Assembly (NCBI GenBank): GCA_016840025.1
Contig: JAEOTF010000074.1
Location: 1-64,000, forward strand
Direction: 5' to 3'
Length of the DNA stretch: 64,000 nt
Origin: Candidatus Hodarchaeota archaeon
Lineage (GTDB): Archaea; Asgardarchaeota; Heimdallarchaeia; Hodarchaeales; YT1-039
Below are positions 54,061 through 63,342 of the stretch, in pieces. The position numbers were made by a program, and so were the translations under genes. Every line of letters starts with the position of its first letter. Position 1 is the first letter of the stretch. The notes under the pieces were generated by a model. The model saw only the letters and a list, made by a program, of their open reading frames with translations, did not search any database and had not been told where the DNA came from.

Positions 54061-54894
54061 ATGATCATTGACGCCAAAATACATTTGAGTAATGATTTCG
54101 CAGACATTCAGACTTTAATCTCCACGATGGATGATTTTGAAATCGCTTATTCGATTATTACGCCGTCATTGTACTCGAATGAAAAAACCCCACATTATCC
54201 GCCTATTATTGCCATGAGAATTGCTTCTAGCCGTCCTTTCTCAGCCTTATTATATCGTATAAATGATAGCAAGCGAATGAGGAGAAATTACTCCTCAAGC
54301 CCCGATAATTCTAGTACTGAATCAGCTGTTCTAGCTTATCCTAAACGTTTAGTGAGATTTGCATGGATAAATCCTGACGCTCCTAACTTTCTTTCCGAGC
54401 TCAATAAATGCTTTAGTTCCCAGGAAGCAGATCGTCCACGAGGGATTAAACTTCATTTATTTCTCCACCGTTTATTACTAGCTTCTCAGAATGTATTACG
54501 AGTTGTAGACTATGCTCGAACCAAAAAAGTACCTTTACTTCTTGATTTAGGCTATAGGGCAAGAGTGAACGAATTTTTAGATTTCCTTGAAGTATGTGAA
54601 GATCATCCTGTGATTGTAGGTCACATGGGAGGAAAAAGATGGTTTCGTCTGCTTCGTGAAACTGAAACTAAGTCAAATGTCTATTTCGAAATTTCTCCTA
54701 TCTTTGCTGTTACGAAAAAGATGATATTAAAGGCTAATTCAATTGTGGGGGCTGATAGGGTAATTTTTGCTACAGGTGCACCAACAGCAGGTACTCAGAA
54801 AAATGCAATAGAACGGGTACAAAAATTACCAATTTCTCAAACTGAAAAGCAACAGATCCTTGGTGAGAACATAGCCTCGTTACTGGGGTTATGA
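54061..54894 (+). CDS. Amidohydrolase-family (Amidohydro_2) protein
   Basis: 277 residues, TIM-barrel metal hydrolase pattern: IIDAKIH at the start, GIKLHLFLHRL, VIVGHMGGKRWF, and VIFATGAPT near the end. The usual first HxH motif (D-x-H-x-H) reads DAKIH, so one metal-ligand His is a Lys. The other ligand positions (GIKLHL, VGHMGG) look kept. Activity may therefore be modified or lost. GGAG-like site directly upstream. Confidence 0.75.
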   Translation: MIIDAKIHLSNDFADIQTLISTMDDFEIAYSIITPSLYSNEKTPHYPPIIAMRIASSRPFSALLYRINDSKRMRRNYSSSPDNSSTESAVLAYPKRLVRFAWINPDAPNFLSELNKCFSSQEADRPRGIKLHLFLHRLLLASQNVLRVVDYARTKKVPLLLDLGYRARVNEFLDFLEVCEDHPVIVGHMGGKRWFRLLRETETKSNVYFEISPIFAVTKKMILKANSIVGADRVIFATGAPTAGTQKNAIERVQKLPISQTEKQQILGENIASLLGL

Positions 54895-54941
54895 ATGCAT
54901 CTGGTTTAGGATCTAAAACTTGTTTGCAAAATATGTCAAAT

Positions 54942-55589
54942 TTATTCTGGATACACCGAGAGTTGTCCCCCTAGTTGTCGAGCGATACAAAAAACACGTA
55001 TAGTATCCTCAACCGCACGTGTGAGTATGAATGCATGTTCTAATGAGCTAGCTGCGGCGATTAAGCCATGATTTTGCATGATTGCGATTCCAGCATCGGT
55101 AATCACCTCTGCAACACCTGCAGCCAATTCTTCTGAACCCGAGGGAGCATAGGGAACAAAGACTTCATTCAAGTCAGGTACAAGCATCTGTAGTTCATGA
55201 GTCAATGGAGGAATGTCAACAGGTGCAATGGAAAACGCCGTTGAATAAGGACCATGGGAGTGAATTACCGCGTTATAATCTTCTTCTTCCTCATATATTG
55301 CCAGATGGAGCTTTGATTCTATAGATGGGCGTAATTGTTCTTTAACTCTCTCTAGGATAGTTCCATCTAGAGAGATTCTAACTAAATCTTCTGGGTTAAC
55401 TCGATTCTTTCTGACTCCCATTGGTGTGATCCAAATTGATACCTGGTCTTGGGAGCGGCGACTTAAGTTTCCTCCAATATCTGTCAGGAGCCCCTGCGAG
55501 TACAGCTCTTTCATAACCTCACAGAGTTCATTTTTAATCCCTTTGTCTAGACCTGTCATTCTGTAATAACTCTCCAACCTAACTTTCAA
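54942..55589 (-). CDS. Class II aldolase/adducin family protein (fuculose-phosphate-aldolase-like)
   Basis: 215 residues. Zinc ligands of the family are visible: H110 and H112 in VIHSHGPYSTAFS and H174 in MQNHGLIAA. The LTDIGGNLSRR motif binds phosphate. An internal ATG (residue 11, MTGLDKG) might be the true start. Gap of 9 bp to the kinase gene upstream, so part of the same operon. Cleaves a sugar-phosphate to DHAP and an aldehyde, or acts as an epimerase. Confidence 0.88.
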   Translation of the reverse strand: MKVRLESYYRMTGLDKGIKNELCEVMKELYSQGLLTDIGGNLSRRSQDQVSIWITPMGVRKNRVNPEDLVRISLDGTILERVKEQLRPSIESKLHLAIYEEEEDYNAVIHSHGPYSTAFSIAPVDIPPLTHELQMLVPDLNEVFVPYAPSGSEELAAGVAEVITDAGIAIMQNHGLIAAASSLEHAFILTRAVEDTIRVFCIARQLGGQLSVYPE

Positions 55590-55598
55590 AAATCTAAA

Positions 55599-57176
55599 TT
55601 AACTCTCAAAATTATGTAAACGCTGGTACATTGCTTTGTTATTCTTATATATCAATAAGAATTCTTTAAACAATCGGTCATAAATTTTCCTGTGATTTGG
55701 ATTTGGATGATAGATCTTTTTGAACTGAATTAACTTTGGAATGTCATTAAACGTGATATATCCCAACGCAACAGAAGCTAGAAATGCTGCACCTTTTGCG
55801 TTGGCTTGGATTGGGTTTTGCACTTGTCTTATTACACGGTTTAGGACATCAGCGTAAATCTGACACCAAACATCAGATTGAGCACCACCACCTATAATAT
55901 TAAGGGGTTCCAATTTTCTTTTGATGAAAGCATCAACATATTTTAACAACCAACGACTGTTATAAGCCACACCTTCAAAAACCGCTCTAATGAGATGTTC
56001 TTTTTTCGTGGTTAAAGATAGGTTATGGAGTCCTCCTCGCGCAGTATGATCTTCAATTGGAGTCCTCTCCCCATACAACCAAGGAGTAAAGATTACTTTT
56101 CCACTTCCTGCAGGCACTTGCTCCACAATCTCATCAAATTTTTTGTAGATATCTGGATAATCATCTTTGAAGACGTTATCCTGTAGAAATGAAAGGCACA
56201 TTCCCGCACTTTCTTGTTCATTAGCAATAAAATACTTACCTGGGATGGGAGATGGTACAGAAGCCATGTTATGCGAAATATCCGTTTTTTTATAAGGGAC
56301 GATGCTAGAAATCCATGAGCTGGAGCCAATATAAATATGTCCCTGAAAATCTTTTACAGCTCCAGAACCAATTACTGCTGATGGAACATCCGCCGAACCA
56401 GTGACTATTTTTACATCTCTATTTATTCCAATCTCATCTGCTACATTATTAGATATTTCCCCCAAAATATCAATTGCCTGCCTTAATTTAGGTAATTTGT
56501 TTACATCAATTTTTAGTTGTTTGATCAAGAATTTATCATAATGAACATTGTTGATGTTTCTGGTATTAGTTACCCAATGGAGTGTAATTGAATCAAATGA
56601 AGATACAAATTTCCCTGTAAGCTTGAGATTGAGAAAATCCTTGCACTCAAGAAACTTGTATGTATTGTCATATATTTCTGGCAATTCGTTCTTTAAATAT
56701 AAAATATGCGCAATTGGATCTTTCCCACCTAATGTTGGGGCACCTCCTGCCTTCCAAATCCATCTAGGAATTTTAAAAATGGAATAACCCGAAATGTTAA
56801 GAAATCCGCTCATTAGCTTCTTTACATATGGCGCCCCTCGTGCGTCCATCCATATAATCGCGTTCATTAAATGGTTACCATCAACATCGACAGCTACGGT
56901 TCCTGACCATTGACTTGAACAACATATTGCCACAATATCTTCTACAGGTATAAGTTCTTTGTCAATAAGCCTTTTTGAGGATGTTAAGAGGGCTTGCCAC
57001 CATTCTTCGGGATCTTGTTCTGCACCACCATTTTCTTTAAGATAGACCGGCGTTTTTTCAAGCACAAAATCTAGAGTTTCGCCATACACAGAAGCTATTG
57101 CAGCTTTCACACCACTAGTGCCATGATCAATCGCTAAAATGTACTTCTGCTCTTTTCTATCTTTAAAGTCTCTCAT
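55599..57176 (-). CDS. FGGY-family carbohydrate kinase
   Basis: 525 residues, FGGY kinase length. Phosphate-1 motif ILAIDHGTSGVKAAIA at the start, the catalytic aspartate region IIWMDARGAPYV, and phosphate-2/adenosine region LNIIGGGAQSDVWCQIYADVL. Phosphorylates a sugar or polyol. Together with the class II aldolase downstream it forms a kinase-aldolase catabolic route such as that for fuculose or ribulose-like sugars; substrate not determined. Confidence 0.88.
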   Translation of the reverse strand: MRDFKDRKEQKYILAIDHGTSGVKAAIASVYGETLDFVLEKTPVYLKENGGAEQDPEEWWQALLTSSKRLIDKELIPVEDIVAICCSSQWSGTVAVDVDGNHLMNAIIWMDARGAPYVKKLMSGFLNISGYSIFKIPRWIWKAGGAPTLGGKDPIAHILYLKNELPEIYDNTYKFLECKDFLNLKLTGKFVSSFDSITLHWVTNTRNINNVHYDKFLIKQLKIDVNKLPKLRQAIDILGEISNNVADEIGINRDVKIVTGSADVPSAVIGSGAVKDFQGHIYIGSSSWISSIVPYKKTDISHNMASVPSPIPGKYFIANEQESAGMCLSFLQDNVFKDDYPDIYKKFDEIVEQVPAGSGKVIFTPWLYGERTPIEDHTARGGLHNLSLTTKKEHLIRAVFEGVAYNSRWLLKYVDAFIKRKLEPLNIIGGGAQSDVWCQIYADVLNRVIRQVQNPIQANAKGAAFLASVALGYITFNDIPKLIQFKKIYHPNPNHRKIYDRLFKEFLLIYKNNKAMYQRLHNFES

Positions 57177-57191
57177 TTTTAAAACCCGAAA

Positions 57192-58409
57192 TCATAGAGT
57201 TATTTTCTCTACATTGCCTTTGTCATCAATCGATTCAATAAAAAGTGGAGACCCCTTACCACTAACCTTTTCAAGACCAAGGAATTCTTGCATAATGCTC
57301 AGAAAATGTAATGGATTAATACATGCTTCAGGGGGTAGCACCCCTTTTCCTTTAATCATGCCTCGTTTCATTAGTGCCGCTGCAAGCGCTGCGGGAATTC
57401 CTGTTCCTTCGCCCATAGCTTGATCTTCTGATGCAAGAGAGAATATAAATTGATGAGATTTTGCTCCTTTTTTACCTTTAACAACAATTTTTACACACCC
57501 TCTTTGGCTACCAAAATTTGTTTCCTTCAAAATTTTCTCTCTTTGATCTATAATATAAGCAATCGCAAAATCGAAGGGAGAAATCTTTTTTCCATGGACA
57601 TTTAATGGCTTTTCATCAATAAGACCCAATTTGACAATATCAATAATTTTTTGGAAATATTCTGGTGGTAACACCGTTCCTTTGTTTGTCACACGTTTCA
57701 AACCTTTGATATACTTTGGTAATGTGATAATTTCTGGATGAGGATACGGGTGAACCTTATATCTCCCTAATTTAATGAAATCTACTTCTTCTTCTAAAGC
57801 TTTCCCCTCTTCTCCAAAAAACTGGGCTGTTTTGAATTCACCATCTATAAATACTGGAATATCAATGAGCATTGAGTGAATTCGATGCCCAATTACACCC
57901 TGCCCTTCAAAAGGCTCCCCACCATGTGCATGGTAGAGATCGATAGAATCAACTTCATCAAGCAATTGGTCAGCGGCAAATTTCGCAAGCAGATTCGTAA
58001 CACCAGGGGAGCTCCCCATACCAATTAATGCACAAATGTCTGCTTGTTTCGCAGCAGTATCCATTTCGAGGATTTCACGCGTAGCATCGACATCGTCACA
58101 TATATCAACATAGTTCGTTCCTGTTTCTATCACTGCTTTTAGAATTGGGGGACCATACTTGTAATATGGACCAATACAATTCAAGACAACATCCGAATCC
58201 TTAATGGCATTTTTAATGCTATCTGGATCTAATGCATCAACCCTTACTGCTGAAAGCTTTTTTGACCCTATTTTCCTAATAATTTCACGAGCTTTTTTGA
58301 CATTAATATCTCCAATGACAACATCCGAGAAATCAGGCAAGTTCACAAGAGAGCCAACAGCAACACTACCAACCACCCCACAACCACCCAAAACAGTTAT
58401 TTTTGACAT
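57192..58409 (-). CDS. Saccharopine-dehydrogenase-like oxidoreductase
   Basis: 405 residues from ATG at 58409 (MSKITVLGG). The frame is open to 58481, but the Rossmann motif VLGGCGVVGSVAV should sit at the start, so the shorter form is preferred. The rest has the saccharopine-dehydrogenase fold (GTNYVDICDD, GMGSSPGVTNLLAKF). NAD(P)-dependent. In the operon with a sugar kinase and an aldolase its substrate may be a polyol or amino sugar rather than saccharopine. Confidence 0.83.
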   Translation of the reverse strand: MSKITVLGGCGVVGSVAVGSLVNLPDFSDVVIGDINVKKAREIIRKIGSKKLSAVRVDALDPDSIKNAIKDSDVVLNCIGPYYKYGPPILKAVIETGTNYVDICDDVDATREILEMDTAAKQADICALIGMGSSPGVTNLLAKFAADQLLDEVDSIDLYHAHGGEPFEGQGVIGHRIHSMLIDIPVFIDGEFKTAQFFGEEGKALEEEVDFIKLGRYKVHPYPHPEIITLPKYIKGLKRVTNKGTVLPPEYFQKIIDIVKLGLIDEKPLNVHGKKISPFDFAIAYIIDQREKILKETNFGSQRGCVKIVVKGKKGAKSHQFIFSLASEDQAMGEGTGIPAALAAALMKRGMIKGKGVLPPEACINPLHFLSIMQEFLGLEKVSGKGSPLFIESIDDKGNVEKITL

Positions 58410-58464
58410 AAATTTAAATGAATCCGCCATATTTTTATTTTTTTCTAAGAAATAGAATATCAGA

Positions 58465-59145
58465 TTAGAAATCTTCATCATTAAGCGCGGGGAGCCCCGA
58501 AATTAATTTTGCTGCCTCTCCATGAAGATGAGATACCATATTCCATTCTAACAATTTACATTTTAACTTTTCGTTGTTAATAGTGATTTTTAGCTTGGTT
58601 ATTGAACAATTAGGGATTTCTTTCTCTTTTAATTCATAGATGTTAACATTATGGCAGATGGTTTTGAGAACTACTTTGAAGATTCCTCCATGTCCCACAA
58701 TAATGATTTTTTCGTTAACGTTCTTCTGTACTGCTTGTTTAAGTCCTTTTAACATTCTAATGAGTAACATATCATAATCTTCCCCCTTTGGAAATTGTGA
58801 TCTATGATTTCCATTATACCAATCATTGATAATGGAGAAATAAATATCCCAGTTTTTTTTGTTAACAGGCTTCCCCTCTAATGAACCCACATTGATTTCT
58901 CGAAAATTCTCTATGATATTGATGTCGAGATTGAGACAGCTCGCAATAATTACCGCTGTTTCAATGGCTCTTTTTAATGGTGAAGAGAAAATCTTATGGA
59001 TTTCCTTGTTTTTAAAGTAATCTCCTGTCTGTTGAGCTTGAAGCTTACCTTTAGAAGTTAAAGGATAGTCAACCAACTTATAAGAGAACTCTTTGGTGAT
59101 GTTTGCCTTACTTTCACCATGCCTAACGTAATCAACCAATGTCAT
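58465..59145 (-). CDS. Histidine phosphatase (phosphoglycerate-mutase-like)
   Basis: 226 residues. RHG motif in VRHGESKAN, the second catalytic His near GHGGIFKV, and the E in REINVGSLEG. Removes a phosphate from a small substrate. First gene of the minus-strand operon, overlapping the start region of the saccharopine-dehydrogenase-like gene if the long start is used (58481), or 55 bp upstream otherwise. Confidence 0.87.
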   Translation of the reverse strand: MTLVDYVRHGESKANITKEFSYKLVDYPLTSKGKLQAQQTGDYFKNKEIHKIFSSPLKRAIETAVIIASCLNLDINIIENFREINVGSLEGKPVNKKNWDIYFSIINDWYNGNHRSQFPKGEDYDMLLIRMLKGLKQAVQKNVNEKIIIVGHGGIFKVVLKTICHNVNIYELKEKEIPNCSITKLKITINNEKLKCKLLEWNMVSHLHGEAAKLISGLPALNDEDF

Positions 59146-59274
59146 AATAAGCCAATGAAACTAAAGTGCACTTATTCTTTGCTGACAAATGGTTTCCCTT
59201 TTCTTTCACTCCCGCTTTTTTCCGGTAATTTTCTTGTTTATATATAAACTGATAGTACATTATACTAGTAGTCC

Positions 59275-59345
59275 ACTACCTGTGGTACAAAATTCGAGAA
59301 AAAGCAGGTTGCTGGTTTCTTTGAGGAAATAAAGCCACAGGTAGT
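59275..59345. repeat. 11-bp inverted repeat upstream of the endonuclease
   Basis: ACTACCTGTGG at 59275-59285 and its exact reverse complement CCACAGGTAGT at 59335-59345, separated by 49 bp. It lies 21 bp before the start of the LAGLIDADG reading frame and may be a homing target, a terminal repeat or a hairpin in the transcript. Confidence 0.6.
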
Positions 59346-59365
59346 AAGACAGGTGTTACAGTGTT

Positions 59366-60489
59366 ATGTCAGACAACAAAAAAGAACGAGAACTAGGAAG
59401 AATCACACTGGACACGGACAAACCTTGGCAGAATAAACTGTTTTTGCTGGTCTTCTACCAGTTCCTCCGATTATTACCACCAATCATCGCAAACTTCTTA
59501 TCCGAGCTTAGTATCAGAGTTGATCCTACGACAATAATTTCCAATGCTAAAAGATTAAACCTCAGTAACACACCTAATGAGTTGTATGTTTGCATTTACT
59601 ATCTCGTCTTCGGGTATTCTACACGCGAAACAGCCAAAGTCTTTGATATAGGTTCACACAGTACAATTAGGAAAATTATCAAACGAAATGATTTTGTAAC
59701 ACGTACTAGAACAGAAGGTGTACGTCAAAATCACATAAGGAACCTCACGAGACGCTACAATATCCCTTTTACCTTTGAATATAGAGGACTGTTATACGGG
59801 AGTATAGCTGCCGATGGTTCAATACATTCTGGGGTTAATACTTCCGGTTTTGAGATCAATCAAAAATGGACAAGCAGAGAATACCTTCTACACTTCAATG
59901 TACGGATTGCAGAAGCATCAGGTTATACAGTCTCCATCCGAGAACCCAAGTCCCAAACCTCAATGACAATGATACTCGATCTGTCACTGTTGTTAGCACT
60001 AATTACAGTGTACAATTGAAAGAACTAGAGGAGAAATACTATCGCGATCTGACAACCGAAGAAAGAGCAGTCTACCCTGATAGGAAACGTATGAAAGTTC
60101 TTCCCCCTGACTTCTTCATTACCCCACGTCTCCTTCTGTATCTCTACTTGGAAGACGGATCATTAATGCAACAACACTACACTAAGGTAAATGGCGAAAC
60201 ATCAACCTATTGGTTTGTTGAGATTTGTACAGATAACTTTGATTTACCAGACGTTCAACGACTCTGTGATCTTTTGTCTACAGCAATTGGGGATAGTGGC
60301 ATCGAACCAGTCCCAGTTACAGCATACGAACACCAATACGCAAATGGGAGAACTATCACTCCCAAAAAGGACAGCTATTACAGAGCAAGACTCACCGTAG
60401 AAGCTTCCCATAAATTCTTTGAGTATATTGGTTGGAACAGTCCTGTTTCGTGCTTCAATTACAAATATCCGCCTAAACCTGCCACCTAA
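59366..60489 (+). pseudogene. LAGLIDADG homing endonuclease, frameshifted
   Basis: Two overlapping frames. Frame A (59366-60019) carries an N-terminal HTH-like part (YSTRETAKVFDIGSHSTIRKII) and the first LAGLIDADG motif GLLYGSIAADGS (141-152). Frame B, in use until 60489, carries the second motif RLLLYLYLEDGS and the second catalytic half. The homology passes from A to B near 59961, where adding one A restores NDNDTRSV. So a one-base loss separates the halves, making the gene inactive unless frameshifting occurs. It is free-standing, not inside a recognised gene. A read error cannot be excluded. Confidence 0.8.
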
Positions 60490-60749
60490 GTTTCTTCCTT
60501 CTTCCCTTCTTTTTTGAACACATTTTACTCGTTTGTTAATGTGTTTGTTGCTCGACAGTTTTAGTTTCTTCCTAAGAATTGGATGATTTTTTCAAATCTA
60601 GAAAACTCTTTATATATAAATAAATAATTGAAGACTTATGGTGTATATTTTCCGTTTTTCCCATATCGTTGTCTTTCTTTTTTCAGTAATAGATCATAAA
60701 TCGCATTAAATGAGGGAAATCCATTCAAAGCGACAGTAGTAAAATTCTC

Positions 60750-61397
60750 TTATTCTTTCTCTGTCGTTGGCTTTGGTTTGTCAATCTGCCGGGTTTTTTC
60801 AATACGGATCCGATAATCGCACAGAATACTTTCTTCTGTGTCTTTCTGTAGATTAATATCCCATTCAAAGCGAGGTTTCTTAGTTCGTGTTGCTTCAGGA
60901 TTAGAATTCTCTAATTGTACATCTGCAGATTCAATAATCCTTACAGTAATCTTAACATCTTTACCTAGTTCATTTTTGAGAATAAGCCTGCGTGAGAGGA
61001 CATCCTCACGAACTCGAGTTTCTTGAAGTTTATTAGGATATGGTAAATCTTCAACAGTCACAGTTTCTTTTCCTCTTTCCCTCTTTGCTATTCGATCTTC
61101 AATCACAATCGTTGGATCAACAACCCACGCAGTTGGGAGTTTTTCTCCGATATTTCCTTGAGTGGAAGTTATAAGAAAAGGCATGTCTTTAATTCTAAGA
61201 ATCATTTCACTAGTAGGAATTTCTTGTTCTTTGGGGAGAATGAACACGTATCGGCGTTGGGTATTATGTTGAAGACTATCTTGAGATATCGAATGTGCAG
61301 AATATTGAACATTTATTTCTCTCTCAATTTCTATTACTGTTGTTTCGTCAAACCAAGGTAATCGTATTTTTTTTAGAGCGGGTAAGCTTGCCTTCAT
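60750..61397 (-). CDS. Split DUF4139-type protein, C-terminal half
   Basis: 215 residues with the end of a DUF4139-like beta domain: RRYVFILPKEQ, RLILKNELGKDVKITVRIIE and FEWDINLQKDTEESILCDYRIRIEK match the pattern 'r.xv.N.g..pv.v.v.d..p' and 'W.v.L.pg....Y.i'. The upstream gene (61408-62184) supplies the N-terminal half; the intergenic gap is 10 bp and each gene has its own stop and start, so the split appears genuine. Function of the family unknown. Confidence 0.55.
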   Translation of the reverse strand: MKASLPALKKIRLPWFDETTVIEIEREINVQYSAHSISQDSLQHNTQRRYVFILPKEQEIPTSEMILRIKDMPFLITSTQGNIGEKLPTAWVVDPTIVIEDRIAKRERGKETVTVEDLPYPNKLQETRVREDVLSRRLILKNELGKDVKITVRIIESADVQLENSNPEATRTKKPRFEWDINLQKDTEESILCDYRIRIEKTRQIDKPKPTTEKE

Positions 61398-61407
61398 GTT
61401 TGTACAC

Positions 61408-62184
61408 CTACATTATTGATTTCAATCGCCTCAGCTCTCCCATTATTTCTGATCTAAGCTGAGATCGAATTGGAGGTCCACCTGGAGGAGAAGGGGGACC
61501 ACCTACTAATGGTGCTGCTCCAGCACCTGGTGGCGGTGGGAGCCCCGCTGATGGTGCTGATGCACCATAGGGAGCTACGGCAGGTGTTTGTCGTCCTACG
61601 CCTTCAAATTCAACAAATCCGAGTTCAACATTCTCAAAATCAAGTGTTGTATGGTTTTCCACAAGAATAGATCCTGTAATACGCGCTTCTTTCTCGTTTT
61701 CAGACAGATTTGCTTGGATGCTCGGTGTCCACCAGAGTCTCTCACCATCATCTATAAAATACGCTATCTTGATTTTTGCCATTTGTTCTTTATCAGAGTC
61801 GACCACGACATGTAATTGAGAGAAACTGTCTTCATAACGATAGGCACGTAATCCTTCACAGATTCGGAGAAGTTCTTCTCGTCGCTCTGTTCTTACATCA
61901 ACTGATTTAGAGAGTATTCCTTCACTTGCTTCTCTTTCTCTTCTCATGGCATCTTCTACGAATCGACGATCGGGTTTCTTAACCACAATTTGAACTAGTT
62001 TTGCATCGGTTTCTTCAAGCTCTACAGTGACCGTTTCTTCATCGAAACTTGATGGTACCCCTTCTATTTCTAAATTATTTCTACTAGCGACTAATTTAAT
62101 GGTTTGTTCTCTAAAAGCAAGTCCACCCCCACCAGAAAAGATAATAAATCGACTATATGGAGGATTTAGCTTCATAATGATCAC
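61408..62184 (-). CDS. Split DUF4139-type protein, N-terminal half
   Basis: 258 residues. A DUF4140-like beginning (SGGGGLAFREQTIKLVA), a charged coiled segment (85-110), the start of the DUF4139 core (IAYFIDDGERLWWTPSIQ, ENHTTLDFENVELGF) and a Pro/Gly-rich disordered end (about 215-245). The disordered segment lies where the family has a linker, so fission there is plausible. The C-terminal half follows 10 bp downstream. Confidence 0.6.
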   Translation of the reverse strand: MIIMKLNPPYSRFIIFSGGGGLAFREQTIKLVASRNNLEIEGVPSSFDEETVTVELEETDAKLVQIVVKKPDRRFVEDAMRREREASEGILSKSVDVRTERREELLRICEGLRAYRYEDSFSQLHVVVDSDKEQMAKIKIAYFIDDGERLWWTPSIQANLSENEKEARITGSILVENHTTLDFENVELGFVEFEGVGRQTPAVAPYGASAPSAGLPPPPGAGAAPLVGGPPSPPGGPPIRSQLRSEIMGELRRLKSIM

Positions 62185-62313
62185 AATTCCAAAACATTTC
62201 TTCTTGAATATGTTAGTTTATATCGACTTCAACATGTTGAAAAGGAATAGCATTTGATAATCCGCTGGTAAATGCATTTAATCAATCAATGAGTTTCTTG
62301 TAATCTCTCATTT

Positions 62314-62802
62314 TTAGTATTCTTCCTTAATACTGCTGAAACACGCACAAGTAATGGTTTTCCCGACCCCTTCAAGAATACGGAGTTTATCAATGACCAA
62401 ATTACCAATTTCTTCCATTGAATTCCCGCGAACTTTAAGTAAGATGTCCCAATCCCCGCTAATAATCCAAACTCCATGGACACCTGAAATTTCTGCAATT
62501 TTCATAGCCAATTCGCGCTGAGAATATTGATTACCGGGCAAGAATGAGACTAGAATAAATGCTAAGACTTTTTGACCCAGTTGACTATGATTCACAATTC
62601 CTTTGATTGCTAAAATTTCTTCTTCCTTTAATTTCTTGACTCTTGATTGAACAGCTTGGCGAGATAATTCAATATTATATTCTATATCAAGAAGATTCTT
62701 TAACCTCTCCATAGAGAGATCAGCATCCTGTTTTAACAGAGATAAGATTTTTTTGTCAGTGTTATCAATACGTGTTTTTCTCATTGACATCAATGGTTGC
62801 AA
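62314..62802 (-). CDS. Lrp/AsnC-family transcriptional regulator
   Basis: 162 residues. HTH (TDKKILSLLKQDADLSMERLKNLL then LSRQAVQSRVKKLKEEEIL) followed by the RAM/ACT ligand domain (GVHGVWIISGDWDILLKVRG). The Lrp-type domain order is complete. ATG at 62784 (MRKTRID) is the more probable start than 62802. The AsnA-like gene starts divergently 541 bp away and might be a target. Confidence 0.88.
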   Translation of the reverse strand: MQPLMSMRKTRIDNTDKKILSLLKQDADLSMERLKNLLDIEYNIELSRQAVQSRVKKLKEEEILAIKGIVNHSQLGQKVLAFILVSFLPGNQYSQRELAMKIAEISGVHGVWIISGDWDILLKVRGNSMEEIGNLVIDKLRILEGVGKTITCACFSSIKEEY

Positions 62803-63342
62803 TTTGCAATATATATTTATGTTATTCCCTCTTTTTTCATATTTTATTGCTCATTTTCTTTGCAATCCGAAAGTATATAATCCTCTCTTCTGCTATTAAA
62901 ATTGAGGTGAATTACAAAGAGATTCAAATGACTATTGCAACAGAAATTGTAACTATTAATACCGACAACAGTAGAGAATCGATCTAGGAAGCCTGCTGAT
63001 CTCGGATAAAACGTAAAACGACGTAATCGATGAAAAAAAAGTTAATTATTATCTGTGTGGGTCAGAACTGCTGAATTATGATCGTTAAAACTGTTTCTAT
63101 ACAAATCTCCAACAATAGCCACAAGGATCACTTTTTTCTCTTTTTTTTTTCTAAATTGCTCTTAATAATATGCAAATCCTCGAATAGGCTCTTATCCATT
63201 AAGAGGGAGAATAATATAAAATTATGGCAATTTGTCAAATAAAACTCTATTTTTAACGTTTTTTAACTATAATTTGCTCATATTTGTAGCAATAAATAAG
63301 TATTTAAGACTATCATTTTACATTTTGCCAGATGATCTAACA
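62803..63342. other. Intergenic stretch, 540 bp
   Basis: No gene recognised; a plus-strand frame at 62772-62987 overlaps the 5' end of the Lrp gene antisense and lacks protein-like composition. The region separates the divergent Lrp/AsnC and AsnA-like genes and should hold both promoters. Confidence 0.55.

Noticed and set aside
62772..62987. Plus-strand frame of 71 codons near the Lrp gene
   Set aside because: Overlaps the Lrp gene's 5' end antisense and looks like translated intergenic AT-rich DNA.
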